Part shown: positions 6,136 through 9,758 of the stretch, in pieces
Layout of the letters: the number at the start of each line of letters is the position of its first letter
Position numbering within the stretch: the first letter of the stretch is position 1
Assembly: GCA_029779375.1 (NCBI GenBank)
Contig: JAKPAR010000154.1
Span: 1-9,758 of the forward strand
DNA length: 9,758 nucleotides
Reading direction: 5' to 3'
Origin: Bacillota bacterium
GTDB taxonomy: Bacteria; Bacillota; Clostridia; Tissierellales; Sporanaerobacteraceae
Program-made: the position numbers and the translations under genes
Notes under the pieces: model-generated
The model's database searches: none
Told to the model about the DNA's origin: nothing
What the model saw: only the letters and a program-made list of their open reading frames with translations

Positions 6136-6336
6136 AAGGATGTTTTTATATTTAGAAAAGAGGGACAAGCAATTTTAAATAGAATAATAGATTTATTTCA
6201 TTTATATATCAAAGAGCCATTAGTAATTGACAATGTTGAAAATATGTCAATTGATGATGTGGTCGAGTCTATGATAGACAAATTTTCAGAAGTTATGGCA
6301 ACTATATCGGGGAAAGTTAGACTATTTAATCAGTAA
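6136..6336 (+). pseudogene. Possible decayed gene fragment, function unknown
   Basis: After the gamma-lyase stop codon, one frame stays open to TAA at 6334-6336 and reads like genuine protein: DVFIFRKEGQAILNRIIDLF, then IKEPLVIDNVENMS, then DKFSEVMATISGKVRLFNQ. The composition is amphipathic and helical with plausible codons. No ATG, GTG or TTG with a ribosome binding site opens the frame; its first ATG is at 6244 without such a site. A separate ATG at 6140 in another frame gives only 12 codons, so a lost 5' end or a frameshift is possible. I do not recognise the family. The rest of the 6135-6472 gap holds only the hairpin at 6411-6434. Confidence 0.3.
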
Positions 6337-6410
6337 AAACTGAGATGGTCCTATTTTTGCTTTTATATAATTTAAAAAGAACAATAAATATTATTGGAGT
6401 AAAGGAAATG

Positions 6411-6434
6411 ATAAGCAGGCTATTGCCTGCTTAT
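6411..6434. terminator. Perfect 10-bp hairpin between convergent genes
   Basis: ATAAGCAGGC (6411-6420) and GCCTGCTTAT (6425-6434) form a perfect 10-bp stem with loop TATT. It lies between the gamma-lyase transcript and the convergent pdxS gene, where a shared terminator is expected. No strong T run follows on either strand, so the efficiency of termination is uncertain. Confidence 0.5.
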
Positions 6435-6472
6435 TAAGTATATAAAAAGGTATTTGCCATTTTGATACTTTG

Positions 6473-7333
6473 TTATCTTTCGGAAAATAAATTTTCCTTT
6501 GGAATATCATTAATGTCTATGCCAATCATTGCTTCTCCTAAATCTTTTGATACTTCAGCTAGTATTTTAGGGTCATTGTAGTTTTTTACAGCATTAACTA
6601 TTGCTTTTGCTCTTTTTTCTGGATTTTGGGATTTGAAAATACCTGAACCTACAAATATACCATCACAACCTAATTGCATCATCAAAGCTGCATCTGCTGG
6701 TGTTGCAATTCCTCCTGCTGCAAAATTTAGTACTGGCAATTTGCCGTTTTCAGCTACATATACTACTAAATCATAGGGTGCTCCCATTTCTTTAGCTATA
6801 GTCATTAGTTCTTCTTTAGGTGTATTTTCCAATCTTCTTATTTGAGACATTACTGTTCGCATATGCCTTACTGCTTCAACTACATTTCCAGTACCCGCTT
6901 CTCCTTTTGTTCTTATCATTGATGCACCTTCACCAATACGTCTTAATGCTTCACCTAAATTTCTTGCTCCACAAACAAAAGGTGTATTGAAACTCTTTTT
7001 ATTTATATGATAGCAATCATCAGCTGGTGTTAAGACTTCGCTTTCATCTATGTAATCTACACCCAAGGCTTCAATGATTTGTGCTTCAACAAAATGACCA
7101 ATTCGTACTTTTGCCATTACAGGAATAGATACAGCTTTTAGTATTTCTTCTATCAATTTAGGATCTGACATTCTAGCAACTCCACCATCTTTTCTAATAT
7201 CTGATGGGACTCTTTCCAATGCCATGACAGCAACAGCACCACTGCTTTCGGCAATTTTAGCTTGTTCTGCATTGACTACATCCATTATAACTCCACCTGC
7301 AAGCTTATCGTTTAATTCTTTTAAATTTTTCAT
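6473..7333 (-). CDS. pdxS: Pyridoxal 5'-phosphate synthase lyase subunit PdxS
   Basis: PdxS builds PLP from ribose 5-phosphate, glyceraldehyde 3-phosphate and ammonia in the DXP-independent pathway. The cytoplasmic (beta/alpha)8 barrel of 286 residues closely follows the family throughout. Asp18 lies in [13 protein letters not shown], Schiff-base Lys75 in [10 protein letters not shown] (71-80) and the second active-site Lys143 in [10 protein letters not shown] (141-150). [20 protein letters not shown] (203-222) and VGSGIF (228-233) hold phosphate-binding loops. The start is the ATG at 7333, with AAAGGAGG at 7348-7341 seven bases upstream. A frame extension of 31 codons further upstream has no such site, does not resemble PdxS and runs through the promoter. 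The usual partner pdxT (glutaminase) is not next to it, which is unusual; it must be elsewhere or the enzyme uses free ammonia. Confidence 0.96.
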   Translation of the reverse strand: MKNLKELNDKLAGGVIMDVVNAEQAKIAESSGAVAVMALERVPSDIRKDGGVARMSDPKLIEEILKAVSIPVMAKVRIGHFVEAQIIEALGVDYIDESEVLTPADDCYHINKKSFNTPFVCGARNLGEALRRIGEGASMIRTKGEAGTGNVVEAVRHMRTVMSQIRRLENTPKEELMTIAKEMGAPYDLVVYVAENGKLPVLNFAAGGIATPADAALMMQLGCDGIFVGSGIFKSQNPEKRAKAIVNAVKNYNDPKILAEVSKDLGEAMIGIDINDIPKENLFSER

Positions 7334-7377
7334 AAAGTGTCCTCCTTTATATAGATACAATTTATATTTGTACCCAT

Positions 7378-7407
7378 ATACTATCAAAAGAGTATGTGCA
7401 TTGTCAA
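7378..7407 (-). promoter_or_regulatory. Promoter of pdxS
   Basis: On the minus strand, a consensus TTGACA (7407-7402), an 18-bp spacer and TAGTAT (7383-7378) predict a start near 7371 and a leader of about 38 nt. A short inverted repeat, TACAA at 7356-7360 and TTGTA at 7368-7372, overlaps the predicted start and could be an operator. No MocR-type PdxR regulator gene is in the window. Confidence 0.55.
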
Positions 7408-7471
7408 TACAATAAATAAAAATCATATATATATTTATATTTTGTATTGGTAGAAATTTATATATTTTTAT

Positions 7472-7517
7472 GTAAAATAAACAAAGAAGCCCTTTAATCT
7501 TAAAGATTAAAGGGCTT
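7472..7517 (-). terminator. Intrinsic terminator of the 76-residue protein gene
   Basis: A perfect 14-bp stem (AAGCCCTTTAATCT at 7487-7500 with its complement at 7504-7517) has a 3-nt loop. Read on the minus strand it begins ten bases after the stop codon and is followed by the T-rich tract CTTTGTTTATTTT. It separates this transcript from the pdxS promoter. Confidence 0.85.
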
Positions 7518-7527
7518 TATAGTGTGC

Positions 7528-7758
7528 CTATTCTACAGGAGCTATCAAATATTCTCCATCTATGAAATTTATGACTATATAGGATTCTTCGTCAAATTCA
7601 TAGATTAATCCGCCATTTTCTTCTGCTTCAAATTCCAATATAGAAAGGGTATCTATATATTCTTCCAATTCTTCTTCAGTTTCACAATCATCTGGATAGA
7701 TCCCCATATACTCTAAAAATTTGATAGATTTTTTTCTTAAAATGCTTTGCGGAATCAT
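7528..7758 (-). CDS. Small acidic protein of unknown function
   Basis: The 76 residues have no signal peptide or membrane segment and no family I recognise. The N-terminus is basic (MIPQSILRKKSIKFLEY), the middle strongly acidic and probably helical (ETEEELEEYIDTLSILEFEAEE, about 26-47), and the end looks like beta strands with acidic turns (GLIYEFDEESYIVINFIDG, 50-68). The start is the ATG at 7758, because AGAGGTGA at 7770-7763 precedes it. An ATG at 7800 would add 14 residues but lacks a good ribosome binding site. The gene has its own strong terminator and is divergent from the operon at 7946, so it is probably transcribed singly. Length, codon use and signals make it a likely real gene. 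Confidence 0.65.
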   Translation of the reverse strand: MIPQSILRKKSIKFLEYMGIYPDDCETEEELEEYIDTLSILEFEAEENGGLIYEFDEESYIVINFIDGEYLIAPVE

Positions 7759-7818
7759 AAAATCACCTCTTAAATCTTTGTATTCATTCAGTACAATCAT
7801 ACCCTGATTGTTGGAAAT

Positions 7819-7844
7819 TAAAATATAAGTTAAGCTATATTTTA
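7819..7844. promoter_or_regulatory. 9-bp inverted repeat in the divergent intergenic region
   Basis: TAAAATATA (7819-7827) and TATATTTTA (7836-7844) are exact inverted copies eight bases apart, lying between the two divergent genes and about 60-120 bases from each start. It could be an operator for either side. The all-AT content means chance cannot be excluded. Confidence 0.3.
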
Positions 7845-7897
7845 CAATGAATGATGTATAAAAGTAAAGGGTTTTATGAAAATAGTTTTAAAAAAGA

Positions 7898-7926
7898 TTT
7901 ACAATTGTCGAATATATATATACAAT
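7898..7926 (+). promoter_or_regulatory. Possible promoter of the aminotransferase operon
   Basis: TTTACA (7898-7903), a 17-bp spacer and TACAAT (7921-7926) are each one base from consensus. The predicted start, near 7932, falls at the edge of the ribosome binding site GGAGG (7933-7937), giving an unusually short leader of about 13 nt. Another promoter further up therefore remains possible. Confidence 0.4.
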
Positions 7927-7945
7927 TATCATGGAGGTAATTTTA

Positions 7946-8572
7946 ATGAAAATATATGTTCTTGATAAAATATTAGAATACAAAAATGAAAAAAAGTATA
8001 TAGACAATATATTTGAGGATTTGGGCAATATACTTTCAGATGAAAAATATGCCCTGAGCCATTTAGAAGTGGATGGGAAACATGTTTATGAGGATTTTTA
8101 TGACTATTTTAGTGAAAATATTCATGATATAAAGGAAGTAAAAGTTTTCATTAAAACTTCAAGAGAATTGGCAAAGGATTTGATTGTATATATTATAGAA
8201 ACTATAGAAGAGTATGTTCCAGAAATCCAAATATTGTCAAATGAATTTTACAATGAGGCTGCAGAAGAAACTTGGGGAAAACTTGTGGATTTGTTTGAAA
8301 AAATAAAATGGATATTAGATGCTACTGAAACATTAGATGTTGATAGAGAAATCAAATATATAGTTAGTGATTATAAATTGTGGAATGCATATGTAAAAGA
8401 CACTTATGAACTAAGAGAGATTATGGTTGATTTTCAGGATATATTAGCTAATGATGATTTAAATTTTGTTCCAGAGATACTTTCTGGTGAAATAGCTCCA
8501 TTATTTGAAGATATGAAGGAGAAGTTGGAGCTTTTAGTGAATAGAGAATTGGATATGAGTTTACTTAATTAA
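7946..8572 (+). CDS. Acidic helical protein of unknown function, operon partner of sugar aminotransferase
   Basis: The 208 residues are soluble, acidic and mostly helical, with no signal peptide or membrane segment. An N-terminal strand-like stretch (MKIYVLDKILEYK) and LEVDGKHVYEDFYDYFSENI (40-59) lead to IKEVKVFIKTSREL (62-75) and then a series of helices. Those contain FYNEAAEETWGKLVDLFEKI (101-120) and KWILDA (121-126). I do not recognise a named domain; the pattern of VDG, VYEDF, FYNEA-EETW and W-L looks like a conserved family, but that is an impression. The start is the ATG at 7946, eight bases after GGAGG (7933-7937); an ATG at 7931 overlaps that site. It ends 23 nt before the aminotransferase gene, so the two are co-transcribed. 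A role linked to flagellar or surface glycosylation is a guess from that neighbour. Confidence 0.8.
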   Translation: MKIYVLDKILEYKNEKKYIDNIFEDLGNILSDEKYALSHLEVDGKHVYEDFYDYFSENIHDIKEVKVFIKTSRELAKDLIVYIIETIEEYVPEIQILSNEFYNEAAEETWGKLVDLFEKIKWILDATETLDVDREIKYIVSDYKLWNAYVKDTYELREIMVDFQDILANDDLNFVPEILSGEIAPLFEDMKEKLELLVNRELDMSLLN

Positions 8573-8595
8573 AATTATTCATAGGAGTTGATTTT

Positions 8596-9690
8596 ATGAT
8601 ACCATTGTGTGTGGCAGAAATTAAAGGAAATGAGTGGAAATATATAGAGGAATGTTTGAAAAATAATGAAGTTGGTGGAGTAGGAAGTTTTGTAGATAGA
8701 TTTGAGAAGGATTTTAAAGAATTTGTAGGAGCAAATATGGCAGTAGTAACTCCAAATGGGACCAGTGCTCTTCATTTGGCTTTGAGAGTATTGGGTATAA
8801 AAGAAGGAGATGAGGTTATAGTACCATCTCTTACATATATAGCTACAGTTAATCCTATAAAATATTTAGGGGCAGAGCCTGTATTTGTAGATGTATGTAG
8901 GGATACTTTTTCTATGGATGTAAAAAAGGTAGAAGAGCTTATAACTCCAAAGACTAAAGCTATTATGCCAGTTCATTTGTATGGGCATCCTGTAGATATG
9001 GATAGTTTAATGGAATTGGCAGATAAGTACAATTTGTATGTAATAGAAGATGCTACGGAAGGATTGGGTTCTTTGTATAAGGGAAATTCTGTAGGAAGTA
9101 TTGGGCATATAGGATGTTTTAGCTTTAATGCCAATAAGCTTATGACTACTGGTGGCGGAGGAATGTTAGTGACCAATGATGTGGAATTGGGGAAAAGGGC
9201 CAAATTTTTGTCTACTCAGGCTAGAGTATTCCATGAAAACAATGGATTTAGCTATACGGATATAGGCTACAATTTTAGACTTCCAAATATAAATGCTAGT
9301 ATGGGATGTGCTCAGTTGGAGAATTTGGATGAGTTTATATTGAAAAAAAGAGAGCATAGAGAATATTATGATGAACTCTTGAAGGATGTCAAGGGAATAA
9401 CTTTGCCTGTAGAAAAGGAATGGGCCAAAAATGTATTTTGGCTATATTCTATAGTAGTGGAAGATGATTTTAGAATGAGTAGAGATGAGCTTATAAAGGC
9501 TTTTTCTGAAAATGATATTGAGACTAGACCATTTTTTGAACCAGTTCATGAGATGATACCCTATAAAAATTGTAGACATGGGGATTTAACTGTTACAGAA
9601 GAATTGGGCAAAAAAGGCATAAATTTGCCAAGTTCAGTAGGACTTAAAAAAGAAGAAATAGAGAAAGTGTGTGAAATCATAATAGGATAG
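8596..9690 (+). CDS. DegT/DnrJ/EryC1/StrS-family sugar aminotransferase, LegC/perosamine synthase-like
   Basis: This PLP enzyme of 364 residues moves an amino group from an amino acid, usually glutamate, to a keto group of a nucleotide sugar in the cytoplasm. Landmarks are NGTSALHLAL (54-63), binding the PLP phosphate, PSLTYIATVNPIKYLGAEPV (77-96), EDATEGLGS (151-159) with Asp152 contacting the PLP ring nitrogen, and FSFNANKLMTTGGGGM (175-190) with Schiff-base Lys181. The opening IPLCVAEIKGNEWKYIEECL, and VGSFVDRFE shortly after, resemble the LegC and perosamine-synthase branch, which acts on 4-keto sugars for legionaminic-acid-type or perosamine glycans. The exact product cannot be read from sequence alone. 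AGGAG at 8583-8587 is 8 nt before the ATG. Missing pathway genes (dehydratase, NeuB-like synthase, cytidylyltransferase) would be expected downstream, outside the window. Confidence 0.88.
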   Translation: MIPLCVAEIKGNEWKYIEECLKNNEVGGVGSFVDRFEKDFKEFVGANMAVVTPNGTSALHLALRVLGIKEGDEVIVPSLTYIATVNPIKYLGAEPVFVDVCRDTFSMDVKKVEELITPKTKAIMPVHLYGHPVDMDSLMELADKYNLYVIEDATEGLGSLYKGNSVGSIGHIGCFSFNANKLMTTGGGGMLVTNDVELGKRAKFLSTQARVFHENNGFSYTDIGYNFRLPNINASMGCAQLENLDEFILKKREHREYYDELLKDVKGITLPVEKEWAKNVFWLYSIVVEDDFRMSRDELIKAFSENDIETRPFFEPVHEMIPYKNCRHGDLTVTEELGKKGINLPSSVGLKKEEIEKVCEIIIG

Positions 9691-9718
9691 CATGGTGGCA
9701 AATAAAAAGTCTCCATGC
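9690..9718 (+). other. Small hairpin after the aminotransferase stop codon
   Basis: GCATGG (9690-9695) and CCATGC (9713-9718) can pair around a 17-nt loop, starting on the last base of the stop codon. The loop lacks the GGGGAC core of the REP-like elements and there is no T run, so neither a repeat copy nor a terminator is supported. Confidence 0.25.
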
Positions 9719-9739
9719 AACCAAAGGAGTGTGAAAATT

Positions 9740-9758
9740 GTGATTTTTCCGGAAAAGC
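9740..9758 (+). CDS. Start of a further operon gene, cut by the window edge
   Basis: AAAGGAG (9723-9729) is a good ribosome binding site. Ten bases later a GTG at 9740 opens a frame reading VIFPEK to the edge. An in-frame GTG at 9731 would give VKIVIFPEK but sits only one base from the site. The 49-nt gap after the aminotransferase stop fits the same operon. Too little is visible to name a product. Confidence 0.4.

Noticed and set aside
4947..7333. A functional cofactor cluster joining nadE, the PLP-dependent lyase and pdxS
   Set aside because: The genes are in mixed orientation with separate promoters and hairpins between them, so no co-transcription is possible; shared use of PLP alone is not evidence of a system.
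7334..7426. A 31-codon N-terminal extension of PdxS starting at 7426
   Set aside because: It lacks a ribosome binding site, does not resemble PdxS and contains the TTGACA/TAGTAT promoter. The ATG at 7333 has AAAGGAGG at the right distance.
9690..9718. A fourth REP-like element after the aminotransferase gene
   Set aside because: It is a 6-bp hairpin but lacks the GGGGAC loop core that defines the other three.

Overview
The window is low-GC DNA, roughly 30% G+C by eye. It has strong AGGAGG-type ribosome binding sites, short intergenic gaps and AT-rich codon use. The protein families present (Bce-type permease, ABC-2 exporter, PdxS, trans-sulfuration PLP enzyme, LegC-like aminotransferase) fit a Gram-positive anaerobe of the Clostridia/Tissierellia type. 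No single marker fixes the genus. There are no rRNA or tRNA genes, no CRISPR array and no complete mobile element.

Layout, left to right. (1) 2-706: the 3' end of a BceB-like FtsX-family ABC permease, cut by the window edge, ending in a strong hairpin. (2) 707-1042: two tandem REP-like hairpins with a shared GGGGACG loop core, an AT-only 13-bp inverted repeat, a good sigma-A-type promoter and a leader of about 125 nt. (3) 1043-3763: a three-gene operon for an ABC-2 exporter, with one ATPase and two different permeases. It is followed by a third REP-like hairpin whose two arms are both duplicated, and then by another hairpin. (4) 3943-4770 (minus): ammonia-dependent NAD+ synthetase. It is divergent from (5) 4947-6134: a methionine/cystathionine gamma-lyase-type PLP enzyme, followed by what looks like a decayed gene fragment and a hairpin. 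(6) 6473-7333 (minus): pdxS, the PLP synthase lyase subunit, with its own promoter and no pdxT beside it. (7) 7528-7758 (minus): a 76-residue acidic protein of unknown function with a strong terminator. (8) 7946-9690 and beyond: an operon of an unknown 208-residue acidic helical protein, a LegC/perosamine-synthase-like sugar aminotransferase, and probably a third gene that starts at the window edge.

How the genes relate: the exporter operon is a self-contained unit. The centre holds cofactor and sulfur amino-acid metabolism (NAD, PLP, and a PLP-dependent lyase), but each gene has its own promoter and mixed orientation, so this is proximity rather than an operon. The right-hand operon probably belongs to nucleotide-sugar or surface/flagellar glycan biosynthesis that continues outside the window. 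I did not find a convincing new multi-gene system. The most unusual features are the REP-like hairpin family with its nested duplication, the unaccompanied pdxS, the leader of the exporter operon and the unknown protein tied to the sugar aminotransferase.
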